From: Streptomyces sp. NRRL F-6131
GTDB lineage: Bacteria; Actinomycetota; Actinomycetes; Streptomycetales; Streptomycetaceae
DNA: 64,000 nucleotides
Assembly (NCBI GenBank): GCA_000719695.1
Contig: JOHN01000016.1
Span: forward strand, 104,768-168,767
Direction of reading: 5' to 3'
A program made the position numbers and the translations under genes. Positions 43,540-52,171 of the stretch are shown here, piece by piece; the stretch's first letter is position 1; every line of letters begins with the position of its first letter. Under the pieces are notes generated by a model. That model saw nothing but the letters and a program-made list of their open reading frames with translations, did not search any database and had not been told where the DNA came from.

Positions 43540-44832
43540 ATGAACAAGAACGTTTCGTCCCTCGCATCCGCGCTCGCATCCGCGCTCGCCGTGAGCGTCC
43601 TCGTGGGCACCACCGCCGCGGGCACCGCCGCCGCGGCCGCCGAGCCGCAGCCGTCGGTGACCACCGGGGCCGTCTTCAACGACCCGACGGACACCGCCAA
43701 GCAGAACGCGATCTTCGCGCACCTCTCGCACCTGATCGACGGCGCGGTACCGGGATCCACCATCAAGACCTCCCAGTACGTGCTGGGTTCCGACTGGCTG
43801 GCCGACCGGCTGACGGCGGCGCACCTGCGCGGCGTCAACGTCGAGGTGCTGCTGGACAGCGCGAGCCCGAAGCACTGGGCGGGCCGGACGACGTACACCA
43901 AGCTGCTCGAGGGGCTGGCGCGGAAGACGGCCGGGTCGGGGACGTCATGGGTGAACGTCTGCCCCGACAACCAGGCCTGCCTGGCCCTCGACCCCAACCC
44001 CGGGGACACCTACTACAGCAACAACCACAACAAGTTCTGGCTCTTCTCCGCCACCACCGGCGGCCCGGCCGGCGGCGCGCCGGTCAACGACGTGGTGGTG
44101 CAGACCTCGGCGAACCAGACCCCCTGGGACCGGGCCACCGCCTGGAACGACGCGCTGACCGTGGTCGGGAACAAGGACCTGTACGCCGCCTACGCCACGT
44201 ACTTCGGCGACCTGGAGGCGGCGCGCGCGGACCGCACCAAGCAGGTCGCCGACTACCCGACGGCGTACCAGGCGGGCAGCGCCAAGGTGTACTTCTTCCC
44301 CCGTTCCGGCACGGACGTGGTCCTCGACATCCTGAACACGGTCGACAACCCGGTGAACGGCCGGCCCGCCTGCTACGGCAACTCCACCGGCTTCGGCACG
44401 GCCGACGGCCGCACCGTGATCCGGATCGCCATGCACCAGATCTCCCGCATCGAGATCGCCCGCAAGCTGTGGGAACTCGACGACGCCGGCTGCTACGTCG
44501 ACATCGTCTACCGGGACCTCGACACCAACGGCAGCGCCGTCCGCGACCAGTTGAGCAAGCCCACCAGGTTCGGCGGCATCGCCCTGCACCGGCTGAACGA
44601 CGACGCGGCGGGCCGCACCGCGACGCACTCCAAGTACCTGCTGGTGGAGGGTGGTTACAAGGGTCTGCCGGACCAGAAGGTCGTCTGGACCGGCAGCCAC
44701 CCGTACACCTACATGGGGCTGACCAGCAACGACGAGGCGCTGCTCAAGTACGACGACGCCGCGGTGCACGACGCCTACCGGACGAACTTCCAGGCCCAGC
44801 GCGCCGCCGCCGACCGGCAGACGGCCCCGTAG
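43540..44832 (+). CDS. Secreted phospholipase-D-like protein
   Basis: A 430-aa exported protein. A Sec signal ends near residue 34 (GTAAAAAEP). Two HxK motifs of the PLD superfamily are present: HNKFWLF near 163 and HSKYLLVE near 363. In both, the canonical Asp five residues after Lys is missing (Ser and Glu, respectively). Supporting blocks are TIKTSQYVLGSDWLADRL, VVVQTSANQT and VVWTGSHPYT, matching PLD-like proteins of Streptomyces that carry a relaxed HKD motif. Phosphodiester hydrolysis is possible but not assured. The start could also be GTG 43534, two codons upstream. It is divergent from the lipoprotein gene. Confidence 0.87.
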   Translation: MNKNVSSLASALASALAVSVLVGTTAAGTAAAAAEPQPSVTTGAVFNDPTDTAKQNAIFAHLSHLIDGAVPGSTIKTSQYVLGSDWLADRLTAAHLRGVNVEVLLDSASPKHWAGRTTYTKLLEGLARKTAGSGTSWVNVCPDNQACLALDPNPGDTYYSNNHNKFWLFSATTGGPAGGAPVNDVVVQTSANQTPWDRATAWNDALTVVGNKDLYAAYATYFGDLEAARADRTKQVADYPTAYQAGSAKVYFFPRSGTDVVLDILNTVDNPVNGRPACYGNSTGFGTADGRTVIRIAMHQISRIEIARKLWELDDAGCYVDIVYRDLDTNGSAVRDQLSKPTRFGGIALHRLNDDAAGRTATHSKYLLVEGGYKGLPDQKVVWTGSHPYTYMGLTSNDEALLKYDDAAVHDAYRTNFQAQRAAADRQTAP

Positions 44833-44878
44833 CGGCCCGAGCCCGAGCCCGACCCCTGCCCGCAGCAGCGGCTACGGG
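44826..44878. terminator. Inverted repeat spanning two convergent stop codons
   Basis: CCCGTAGC (44826-44833) pairs with GCTACGGG (44871-44878). Each arm contains the TAG stop of one of the two convergent genes. The 37-base loop is long, so termination is only a possibility. Confidence 0.35.
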
Positions 44879-45447
44879 CGCGGGCCGGCGCAGCGGCGGC
44901 CGGCCGCGGCGAGGGCGCTGCGCCTGATGAGCCCGACGCCCGGGCGGATCAGGAGCCAGTAGGCGGCGAACCGACGCCCGGCCCGGGCGTCGGTCCCCCG
45001 GATCCGCGTCTCGGTCACCAGCCGCGAGCCGCTGCCGTGCGCGAACACCTCGTGGGAGATCACGGCCTTGGCGTAGCCGGGCGCAGCGAAGGCCAGGAAG
45101 GCCGCGCCGTCCCGCAGCGGCGCCGGCTCCCGCGGGACCGGGCTCCAGAACCGTGCGACGCGGCCGAGCACCAGGAGACGGCCGGGCTCCTCGGCCAGCG
45201 TCACCCAGCGGCCGTCCCTGCGGAACAGCTCGGCCAGCGGCACGGACCGGTCGAGCAGGTCGGGGCCCTTGCCGCGCAGCCGGGAGGGCAGGATCCGCAA
45301 CGCCAGCAGCGCCCCCGGGAGCGGGAGGTCGGCCAGGGTCACCGCGTTCAGCGCCGCCCAGACCTCCTGCGGCGGCGCCCCGAGGGTGATGCCGTGGACG
45401 GTTCGGTGGCGGTAGGCGGGCAGGAACCGGTCGAGCGTGTCGTCCAT
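44872..45447 (-). CDS. SRPBCC-like hypothetical protein
   Basis: A 191-aa soluble protein. The early motif GITLGAPPQEVWAALNAV and the following strand pattern (LADLPLPGALLALRI, RWVTLAEEPGRLLVLGRVAR) fit the START/SRPBCC hydrophobic-pocket fold. SHEVFAHGSGSRLVTETRI and AAYWLLIRPGVGLIRRSAL form the last strands and the long C-terminal helix. Ligand unknown. ATG 45447 is preceded by GGAAGG at nine bases. It is minus-strand and convergent with the PLD-like gene. Confidence 0.65.
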   Translation of the reverse strand: MDDTLDRFLPAYRHRTVHGITLGAPPQEVWAALNAVTLADLPLPGALLALRILPSRLRGKGPDLLDRSVPLAELFRRDGRWVTLAEEPGRLLVLGRVARFWSPVPREPAPLRDGAAFLAFAAPGYAKAVISHEVFAHGSGSRLVTETRIRGTDARAGRRFAAYWLLIRPGVGLIRRSALAAAGRRCAGPRP

Positions 45448-45652
45448 CGGGGGCGGCCTTCCGGGAGCCGGGTTCGAACACGGGGGAACGGGGGGCGGCG
45501 GCACCCCGGCGCCGCCGTCCCCCCGGCCGGCCCGGGGGACGGCGCGGCGACCACCATGATCTCCGGCCGACGACGCCGACCGCGACCCCTCCAGGAGGCG
45601 AACACCCGTACCACCGAGGGGGGTTGACAGCGGCGACTGTCCGGACCGGGCG

Positions 45653-45820
45653 TCACCCCTCGGGCGTCCACCGGACGCACAGGTGGTGCACGCTGTCGGA
45701 GAGGATCACCGGCAACGACAACGGGCCCGTCCGGCGCCGCCCGCCGCTGAGGCCGACCGCGCGCATCCGGGCGACGGCCTGCGCCAAGGGGTGCGGGCCG
45801 TCGCCCGTTCGCATCGACAT
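45653..45820 (-). CDS. Small hypothetical protein (55 aa)
   Basis: In the roughly 400-base gap between the SRPBCC-like and ROK genes, a frame from ATG 45820 to TGA 45653 has G or C at the third position of every codon except one near the start, the signature of real coding sequence here. The product begins MSMRTGDGPHPLAQAVARMR, has a Gly/Arg-rich centre and ends with a strand-like SVHHLCVRWTPEG. No SD precedes the ATG; an in-frame GTG at 45832 is an alternative. It lies 36 bases after the ROK stop on the same strand, so co-transcription is possible. The rest of the gap (45448-45652) shows nothing. Confidence 0.5.
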   Translation of the reverse strand: MSMRTGDGPHPLAQAVARMRAVGLSGGRRRTGPLSLPVILSDSVHHLCVRWTPEG

Positions 45821-45856
45821 GGCGCCACGCACGCGGCGCCGTGCCCCCGCCCCGCT

Positions 45857-47074
45857 TCAGCCCGCCAGGGCCGAGCGGCGTTCGAAGACCTCCGGGCGGG
45901 CGCGGTCCAGGGCGGTGGCGACGGCCCCGAGGAGGACGGCCTCCTCGCCGAGGCTGCTCGGGGCGAGGGTGGGCCGCATCGGGGTGAGGCGGTGCAGGGC
46001 CTGGCCGAGGGGTTCGAGCAGGAGGTCCGCGCTGGCGCCGATGCCGCCGCCCAGGACGATCAGGTCCGGGTCGAGCACCGCGGACAGCACCGCGAACGCG
46101 TAGGCGAGGCGGTCGGCCGCGCGGTGCACGGCGGTGACGGCGAGCTGGTCCCCGGCGCGGGCCGCGTCGAAGACCTGCTTGGCCGTCAGCGGGCCCGTCA
46201 TGCCGAGGTCGAGCGCCGTCCGGACGACGGCGTCCGCGGCGGCGGCCTGCTCCACGGTGCCGGCCGGGGTGCCGTCGGGGTGCGGCGGGAGCGGGACGAG
46301 GCCCACCTCGCCGAGCGCGCCGTGCGCGCCGACCAGCGGTTCGCCGTCCTTGACCACGCCGACGCCGATTCCCGTCCCGACCAGCACATAGGCGAACATC
46401 CGGCTGCCGCTCCCCCGGCCGGCCCCCAGGGTGTACTCACCGAGCGCGGCGAGGTTGGCGTCGTTGCCGACGGTGATCCTGGTCTCCAGACCGGCCGCGA
46501 TCCGGTCGAACAGCCCCGGTCTGCCCCAGCCGGGCAGACTGGTGGCGTACCGCACGCCGCGGCGTTCCTCGTCCCAGACGCCCGGGGTGGCGATCACCGC
46601 GTGCACGACGTCGGCCGCCGCGATCCCGGCCTCGGCGGTGGTCTCCCGGGCCGCGGCGACCACGGCGTCGGCCACCGCGTTCGCCGTCCGCCCCTTGTTC
46701 GGGACGTCCCGGCGGGCCACGATGGCCCCGGCGAGGTCCGCGACGGCGACCCTCAGCCGGGCCCGGCCGATGTCGACGCCGAGCACGTGCCCGGCGAGCG
46801 GGTCGGGCTCGTAGAGGACGGCGGTGCGCCCGCGCTCGGGGACGAACCGTCCGGCCTCGCGGGCCAGCCCGGCCTGTTCGAGGGCGGCCAGCGCGGTGGA
46901 GACGGTGGGCTTGGACAGCCCGGTGTCACGGGCGAGTTGGGCGCGTGAGGACGGGCCGCCGAGGCGCAGCCGCTCGAGCAGCAGCCACTCGTTGTTGCTG
47001 CGCAACCGCTGCCGGTTCCACGGCTGCGCCGGCGTGGGGCCCGGCGGAACGGTGGTCGGCAGGTCGCGGGTCAT
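45857..47074 (-). CDS. ROK-family transcriptional regulator or sugar kinase
   Basis: A 405-aa protein. The N-terminal winged helix (about 22-85: SRAQLARDTGLSKPTVSTAL) is followed by an ROK domain with the ATP/sugar motifs HVLGVDIGRARLRVAVADL near 99, VGNDANLAALGEY near 200 and VLVGTGIGVGVV. The Cys-rich zinc motif C-x-C-G-x-x-G-C normally found after this glycine-rich block is absent; the region reads GTPAGTVEQAAAADAV. ROK repressors sense sugars and control uptake or catabolic genes, none of which lie nearby. ATG 47074 has GGAGG five bases upstream. It is divergent from helR. Confidence 0.9.
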   Translation of the reverse strand: MTRDLPTTVPPGPTPAQPWNRQRLRSNNEWLLLERLRLGGPSSRAQLARDTGLSKPTVSTALAALEQAGLAREAGRFVPERGRTAVLYEPDPLAGHVLGVDIGRARLRVAVADLAGAIVARRDVPNKGRTANAVADAVVAAARETTAEAGIAAADVVHAVIATPGVWDEERRGVRYATSLPGWGRPGLFDRIAAGLETRITVGNDANLAALGEYTLGAGRGSGSRMFAYVLVGTGIGVGVVKDGEPLVGAHGALGEVGLVPLPPHPDGTPAGTVEQAAAADAVVRTALDLGMTGPLTAKQVFDAARAGDQLAVTAVHRAADRLAYAFAVLSAVLDPDLIVLGGGIGASADLLLEPLGQALHRLTPMRPTLAPSSLGEEAVLLGAVATALDRARPEVFERRSALAG

Positions 47075-47309
47075 CGGGTCCTCCGGTCTGGGGCGCTTGC
47101 GGGCGCGTCTCCCGGGCACGCCGATCGGCGCGCCCGGCCTGGGCACCAGCCAGTATGACCCGTCGTCACGACACTCACCGGCGGGTCTGCGCCCACGGGC
47201 GACCCACGGGCGACCCACTGAGGCGGAGGGATGCGGAGCATCGGAGGAGGCGCGGCGGGAGCGGTAGGACGTCACGCTCCTCTTGCCACTCTCAAGATAT
47301 AGCGCACGG

Positions 47310-47330
47310 GGGGCCTTGCCGCAAGGCCCC
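47310..47330 (+). promoter_or_regulatory. Rifamycin-associated element (RAE)
   Basis: GGGGCCTTGC (47310-47319), a single C, then GCAAGGCCCC (47321-47330) form a perfect 21-bp palindrome about 100 bases upstream of helR. It agrees closely with the published RAE palindrome found before rifamycin-inactivating and helR genes in actinomycetes. The surrounding gap 47075-47431 also holds the ROK promoter, a 12-bp direct repeat GGGCGACCCACG and an A/T-rich patch at 47291-47302, with no additional gene. Confidence 0.8.
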
Positions 47331-47431
47331 GGTCCTGCCGCACAATCAACGACCGTAACCGGAACCAGCCCACCTGGGAGTCTCGCTCAGTGCACCAGCC
47401 CCTGTCGGAACCACGGATCGGAACCGCTGCC

Positions 47432-49621
47432 ATGACCGCCCTCACCACCAGCGCGTTCGACCTCCCCGACCGTCTCGCTCCCAAGGCCGACCCCGCGCTG
47501 ATCGGCCGGGACGAGCGGCACTTCGCGGCCGTCGCGGAGAGCCTGGAGCGCGCGATCGCCGAGGCGTCCGACACCCTCGACGCCGCGCGCCGGGCCCCCG
47601 GCGGCGCCGGCCGGGCCGCGATGGACCGGGATCTGGAGGTCCACCGCCTGACCGGCCGTCTGCGGGCGCTGCGCCGCTTCGGACTGGACCTCTGCCTGGG
47701 GCACATCGTCCCGGCGGACGAGGCGGAGCCGGTGTACATCGGGCGCCTCGGCCTGACCGACGGCGAGGGCCGCCGGCTGCTGATCGACTGGCGCTCGCCC
47801 GCCGCCGAGCCGTTCTTCGCCGCGACCCACGCCAACCCGATGGGCCTGGCCAGCCGTCGCCGCTACCGCTGGACGGCCGGCCGGATCACCGACTACTGGG
47901 ACGAGGTGTTCGCCGCCGAGGGGCTCGACGGGCACGCCGCCCTGGACGACCAGTCCGCGTTCATCGCCACGCTGGGCGGCAGCCGTTCGGAGCGGATGCG
48001 GGACGTGCTGGCCACCATCCAGGCCGACCAGGACACCGTCGTCCGGGCCGACTCGCGCGGCGCGCTGGTCGTCGACGGCGGCCCGGGCACCGGCAAGACC
48101 GTGGTCGCCCTGCACCGCTCCGCCTACCTCCTCTACGCGGACCCGCGGCTCGGGCACCGGCGCGGCGGCCTGCTGTTCGTCGGCCCGCACCAGCCCTACC
48201 TGGACTACGTCGCCGACGTGCTGCCCAGCCTTGGCGAGGAGGGGGTGCGGACCTGCACCGTACGGGACCTGATCGCCGAGGGCGCGGGTGCCGCGGTCGA
48301 GCGCGACCCGGAGGTGGCCCGGCTGAAGTCCTCGGTGGACATGGTCCGGGCGGTGGAGAAGGCCGTGCGGATCTACGAGGAGCCGCCCACCGAGGGCATG
48401 ACGGTCTCCACCGACTGGGAGGACCTCTGGCTGAGCGCCGACGACTGGGCCGAGGCCTTCGGGGCACCCGACCCGGGCACCCCGCACAACGAGGCGCGCG
48501 AGCAGGTCTGGGCGGAGCTGGCGGAGATCCTGCTGGCCAAGCTGGACGGCGGCGAGGACATCCCGGTCGAGCTGTTCCTGCGCTCGCTGCGCCGCGACGA
48601 GGACCTGGTCGAGGCCCTGCACCGCGCCTGGCCGCTGCTGGAGGCCGCCGACCTGGTCGGCGACCTGTGGACGGTGCCCGCCTACCTGCGGCTGTGCGCC
48701 CCCTGGCTCGCCCCCGAGGAGGTGCGCCGGCTGCAGCGCACCGAGGCACAGGCCTGGACGGTGTCCGACCTGCCGGTCCTGGACGCGGCCCGCCGGCGGC
48801 TCGGCGACCCGGCGGCCGCCCGCCGCCGGCGCCGGCAGGAGGCCGCCCTGGCCGCCGAACGCGACCGGATGGCCGAGGTCATCAGCGACATCCTCGCCGC
48901 CGACGACGACGGCGAGGGGGCGGTCGCCATGCTGCGCGGCCAGGACCTCAAGGACACCCTGGTCGACGGGAGCTCGCTGCCCGCCGTCGACCCGGACCGG
49001 CTGGCCGGCCCGTTCGCGCACATCGTGGTGGACGAGGCCCAGGAGCTGACCGACGCCGAGTGGCAGATGCTGCTGCAGCGCTGCCCTTCGCGCAGCTTCA
49101 CCATCGTCGGGGACCGGGCCCAGGCCCGGGACGGCTTCACCGAGTCCTGGCAGGAGCGGCTGGCCCGGATCGGGCTGGACCGCACCGAGGTGGCCTCGCT
49201 GAGCGTCAACTACCGCACCCCGGAGGAGGTCATGGCGGAGGCGGAGCCGGCCATCCGGGCCGCCCTGCCGGACGCCAACGTGCCCACCTCGGTGCGCCGC
49301 AGCGGGGTGCCCGTCACCCACGGCACCGTCGACGAGCTGGACGGGGTGCTGGCCGGCTGGCTCGACACGCACCCGGAGGGCACGGCCTGCGTCATCGGGG
49401 ACGCGGCCTTCGCGGCGGAGTTCGGCGCGCGCTGCCGCGAGGAGTTCCGGGCGACGCCCCGGATCCGCGCGCTCACGCCGCAGTTGGCGAAGGGCCTGGA
49501 GTTCGACCTGGTCGTCCTGGTCGACCCGGCGGGCTTCGGCGAGGGCGTCGGCGGCGCGGTCGACCGCTATGTCGCGATGACCCGCGCGACCCGGCAGCTC
49601 GTCGTGCTCACCGGCGCCTGA
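47432..49621 (+). CDS. helR: HelR, RNA polymerase-recycling ATPase (HelD family)
   Basis: A 729-aa UvrD/Rep-like superfamily 1 motor of the actinobacterial HelR group. HelR binds RNA polymerase, displaces rifamycins and releases stalled polymerase, giving tolerance. Walker A is VVDGGPGTGKTVVAL near 213-227, the DEAQ-type Walker B is HIVVDEAQELTD near 531-542, and later helicase motifs are FTIVGDRAQARDGF, SVNYRTPEEV and AKGLEFDLVVLVD. The N-terminal coiled arm (DERHFAAVAESLERAIAEA) that enters the polymerase secondary channel is present. ATG 47432 is preferred because homologues begin shortly before FDLPDRLAPKADPAL; a GTG at 47387 would add 15 residues. The upstream RAE predicts rifamycin induction. 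Confidence 0.92.
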   Translation: MTALTTSAFDLPDRLAPKADPALIGRDERHFAAVAESLERAIAEASDTLDAARRAPGGAGRAAMDRDLEVHRLTGRLRALRRFGLDLCLGHIVPADEAEPVYIGRLGLTDGEGRRLLIDWRSPAAEPFFAATHANPMGLASRRRYRWTAGRITDYWDEVFAAEGLDGHAALDDQSAFIATLGGSRSERMRDVLATIQADQDTVVRADSRGALVVDGGPGTGKTVVALHRSAYLLYADPRLGHRRGGLLFVGPHQPYLDYVADVLPSLGEEGVRTCTVRDLIAEGAGAAVERDPEVARLKSSVDMVRAVEKAVRIYEEPPTEGMTVSTDWEDLWLSADDWAEAFGAPDPGTPHNEAREQVWAELAEILLAKLDGGEDIPVELFLRSLRRDEDLVEALHRAWPLLEAADLVGDLWTVPAYLRLCAPWLAPEEVRRLQRTEAQAWTVSDLPVLDAARRRLGDPAAARRRRRQEAALAAERDRMAEVISDILAADDDGEGAVAMLRGQDLKDTLVDGSSLPAVDPDRLAGPFAHIVVDEAQELTDAEWQMLLQRCPSRSFTIVGDRAQARDGFTESWQERLARIGLDRTEVASLSVNYRTPEEVMAEAEPAIRAALPDANVPTSVRRSGVPVTHGTVDELDGVLAGWLDTHPEGTACVIGDAAFAAEFGARCREEFRATPRIRALTPQLAKGLEFDLVVLVDPAGFGEGVGGAVDRYVAMTRATRQLVVLTGA

Positions 49622-49625
49622 CCGA

Positions 49626-49676
49626 CCCCGGGTCCCGGTGGCGGTGACATCCCGTCAACCCCACCGGGACCCGGGG
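49626..49676. terminator. Bidirectional hairpin, 16-bp perfect stem
   Basis: CCCCGGGTCCCGGTGG (49626-49641) pairs perfectly with CCACCGGGACCCGGGG (49661-49676) around a 19-base loop, between the convergent helR and LysR genes. Confidence 0.75.
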
Positions 49677-49693
49677 CCCGTGAACCGGCTCCG

Positions 49694-50632
49694 CTACTCC
49701 CCCCGGGCCGGACGGAGCACCCGGCGCACGGCGCCGCGCAGCCACTGGTGGGCCCCGTCGGCGGTGTGCCGCGGGTGCCAGGCCATGCCGATCGTCACCG
49801 GCGGCAGCGGCAGCGGGATGTCCAGCAGCCGCAGTCCGAGCGCGCGCGCCGCGTCGCCGAGCGGCGACGCGGGCTCGCCCGGCAGCGCGACCGGCACCAG
49901 ACAGACCACGTCCCCGGCGGCGGCCAGCGTCATCGCCGCCAGGTGCCCGGGCAGGACGACGCTGACCCGCCGACCGAGCCCCTGCTCGGCCAGCGCGGTG
50001 TCCAGCGGCCCGGTGAAGCGCCCCCGACGGCTGACCGCCACGTGCTCGGCCGCGGCCAGCCGGGCCGGCGTCAGGGTCCCCTCGGCGAGCGGGTGCCCCG
50101 CCCTGACCCCGGCCGCCATCCGCAGCGTGACCAGCTCCTCGACCAGGGTCTCCGGGTCGACGTGGTCGATGGATCCGATCTCCAGGTCGACCCGGCCCTC
50201 GCGCAGCGCGGGACCGGCCTCCCACTCCTCGGCCAGCACCCGCAGCGAGACGCCCGGCGCCCGCCGCCGGGCCAGTTCCAGGAGGCCGGGCGCCAGCGCC
50301 GCACCGACCACGTCCGCGGCCTGGACGGTGAAGGTGCGCCGGAGCTCGGCGGGGTCGATCCCGCCGCTCGGGGTGAGCAGCGCCGCCAGGCCCCGCACCA
50401 CCGCGGCGGCCTCGTCCCGCAGCTCCTCGGCGCGGGGTGTGGGCACCATCGCCTGCCCCGCCCGCACCAGGAGCGGGTCCTGGAGCACCCGGCGCAGCCG
50501 GGCCAGGGTGCGGCTCATCGCGGCGGGCGAGGTGTGCAGGCGGGCGGCGGCGCGGGTCACGCTCTGCTCGGTCAGCAGGGCGTCGAGGGCGACCGCGAGA
50601 TTGGCGTCGAGGTTCGGATCTGGGCTGCTCAC
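49694..50632 (-). CDS. LysR-family transcriptional regulator
   Basis: A 312-aa regulator. The N-terminal HTH (LDALLTEQSVTRAAARLHTS, then PAAMSRTLARLRRVLQDPLL) is classic LysR. The effector domain begins near 95 (RRTFTVQAADVVGAALAPGL) and ends with a variable tail. GTG 50632 gives the normal length; a start at 50704 would add 24 residues rich in A/T codons that overlap the divergent promoter. It is transcribed away from an NmrA-like gene, whose expression it probably controls through ATTG/CAAT dyads in the shared 125-base region. Confidence 0.9.
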   Translation of the reverse strand: MSSPDPNLDANLAVALDALLTEQSVTRAAARLHTSPAAMSRTLARLRRVLQDPLLVRAGQAMVPTPRAEELRDEAAAVVRGLAALLTPSGGIDPAELRRTFTVQAADVVGAALAPGLLELARRRAPGVSLRVLAEEWEAGPALREGRVDLEIGSIDHVDPETLVEELVTLRMAAGVRAGHPLAEGTLTPARLAAAEHVAVSRRGRFTGPLDTALAEQGLGRRVSVVLPGHLAAMTLAAAGDVVCLVPVALPGEPASPLGDAARALGLRLLDIPLPLPPVTIGMAWHPRHTADGAHQWLRGAVRRVLRPARGE

Positions 50633-50757
50633 CGGAATTGTTCCGTTTCGGGCAATGATTGGATGCTGAAGTTCCCATTGTGGCAATACGGGCCGGGTCC
50701 GCACGATGAGGGGGTCGTACAGATCCGAGGGATCCGCACCCGAAGCGCGAGGAATTC
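50633..50757. promoter_or_regulatory. Divergent LysR / NmrA-like intergenic region with ATTG-CAAT dyads
   Basis: A compact dyad ATTG-TGG-CAAT (50677-50687) and a wider one ATTG-N12-CAAT (50637-50656) lie in an A/T-rich island. Both fit the general T-N11-A style of LysR sites and are placed to cover the start of the LysR gene and the upstream side of the NmrA-like promoter. Confidence 0.45.
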
Positions 50758-51681
50758 ATGATCGTCATCACTGCCCCCACCGGGAACATCGGCCGGCGGC
50801 TGCTGCCGCTGCTGGTCGAGGCCGCACCCGCCCACGGCGAGGAGGTCCGGGTGATCGTCCGCGACCCCGCCCGGCTCCCCGGGACCGTCCGCGGCCGGGT
50901 CGAGGTGGTCACCGGCTCGCACGGCGACGCCGCGACCGTCGAGCGCGCCTTCGCCGGCGCCGACGCCGTGTTCTGGCTGGTACCGCCGGACGCCTCGGCC
51001 GCACCCGACGAGGGGTGGAGCGGCTTCACCCGCCCGGCCGCCCGGGCCTTCGCCGCCCACGGCGTCGGGCACGTCGTCGGTGTCTCGGCGCTCGGCCGCG
51101 GCACCCCGCAGGCCGGCCGGGCCGGGCTGGTCACCGCCTCCCTCGCCATGGACGACCTGATCGCCGGCTCCGGCGTGGCCTACCGCGCGCTGACCTGTCC
51201 GTCCTTCTACGAGAACCTGCTGGAGGAGGCCGACTCGATCCGCACGGACGGCGTCTTCACCGACACCGTCGCCGCCGACCGGCCGGCGCCGCTGGTGGCG
51301 GTCGCCGACATCGCCGCGGCGGCGGCCGGGCTGCTGCTGGACCGCTCCTGGAGCGGCGTCGGCGAGGTGCCGGTGCTCGGCCCGCAGGACCTCTCGCCGC
51401 ACGACCTGGCCCGGGTCATGACCGAGGTGCTGGGCCGTCCGGTCCGTTACCGGCGTCAGCCGCTCGACGAGCTGCGCTCCGCCCTGCTCGGGTACGGCCT
51501 CGACGAGGCGTTCGTCGAGGGCGTCGTCGACATGAAGCGCGCCAAGGACCGGGGCCTGGACGAGGGCGTCGACCGCGCGCGACAGGCAGGCCCGGCCCCG
51601 GCGACCGGATTCGCCGAGTGGTGCGAGCAGACCCTCAAGCCGGCCGTTCTCGCCGCCGCGGAGGCCGTCGATGCCCGCTGA
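50758..51681 (+). CDS. NmrA-like NAD(P)-binding protein
   Basis: A 307-aa Rossmann-fold protein of the atypical SDR/NmrA group. The dinucleotide motif is [18 protein letters not shown] (residues 2-19), followed by [12 protein letters not shown] and [12 protein letters not shown]. There is no canonical Tyr-x-x-x-Lys catalytic pair, as usual in this group. Such proteins act as redox sensors, quinone reductases or isoflavone-reductase-like enzymes. ATG 50758 has AGGA four bases upstream. The last four codons overlap the darcynin gene, so both are probably co-translated under control of the divergent LysR. Confidence 0.88.
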   Translation: MIVITAPTGNIGRRLLPLLVEAAPAHGEEVRVIVRDPARLPGTVRGRVEVVTGSHGDAATVERAFAGADAVFWLVPPDASAAPDEGWSGFTRPAARAFAAHGVGHVVGVSALGRGTPQAGRAGLVTASLAMDDLIAGSGVAYRALTCPSFYENLLEEADSIRTDGVFTDTVAADRPAPLVAVADIAAAAAGLLLDRSWSGVGEVPVLGPQDLSPHDLARVMTEVLGRPVRYRRQPLDELRSALLGYGLDEAFVEGVVDMKRAKDRGLDEGVDRARQAGPAPATGFAEWCEQTLKPAVLAAAEAVDAR

Positions 51682-52084
51682 GCCCGTGGTGACCGCTGAG
51701 CCCGTGGAGACCACCGCGACCACCGGGCCGGCCGAGCGGCCGCCGGTCACCGCGTTCATGCTGGTCAAGACCACGCCCGAATGGCTGGGGATGTCCGTGG
51801 CCGAACGCGTCGACGCCTTCACCACCCGGGTCGCCCCGGTGATCGAGGCCCGCACCCACGGCGTCCGTTCCCGCTTCTACGACACGGAGTTCTACTCGGC
51901 GCGGGTCACCGACATCTGGGTCTGGGAGGCGGACGACCACGACGCCTACCGGCTGCTGATCGACGCGCTGCGCGAAACGCCCTTCTGGGACCGTTACTTC
52001 GAGGTGGTGGACCTGCTCGTGGGCACCGAGAACGGCTATGCCCGGACCTACGGCCTGGAGCCGCTGGCCACGTTCGCCACCTGA
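51671..52084 (+). CDS. Darcynin-like protein
   Basis: A 137-aa protein. After a Pro/Thr/Glu N-terminal tail of about 26 residues, the core ([68 protein letters not shown]) matches darcynin, a small ferredoxin-like family with unknown activity that often sits beside redox enzymes. It overlaps the NmrA-like gene by 11 bases, which supports the ATG at 51671 and an operon. Confidence 0.82.
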   Translation: MPAEPVVTAEPVETTATTGPAERPPVTAFMLVKTTPEWLGMSVAERVDAFTTRVAPVIEARTHGVRSRFYDTEFYSARVTDIWVWEADDHDAYRLLIDALRETPFWDRYFEVVDLLVGTENGYARTYGLEPLATFAT

Positions 52085-52100
52085 GGGTGCACCCCCGCAC

Positions 52101-52142
52101 GGCCGGCCGCCGCCACCGCCCTCGCGTCGGCGGCGGCCGGCC
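52101..52142. terminator. Bidirectional hairpin, 14-bp perfect stem
   Basis: GGCCGGCCGCCGCC (52101-52114) pairs perfectly with GGCGGCGGCCGGCC (52129-52142) around a 14-base loop, between the convergent darcynin and SDR genes. Confidence 0.75.
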
Positions 52143-52171
52143 GTTCCGTCGTTCGATCGCCCCTGCCGGGC

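Noticed and set aside
45624..46103. 159-codon plus frame between SRPBCC-like and ROK genes
   Set aside because: Runs antisense into the ROK gene and has poor GC3; the minus-strand 55-aa frame explains the coding signal better.
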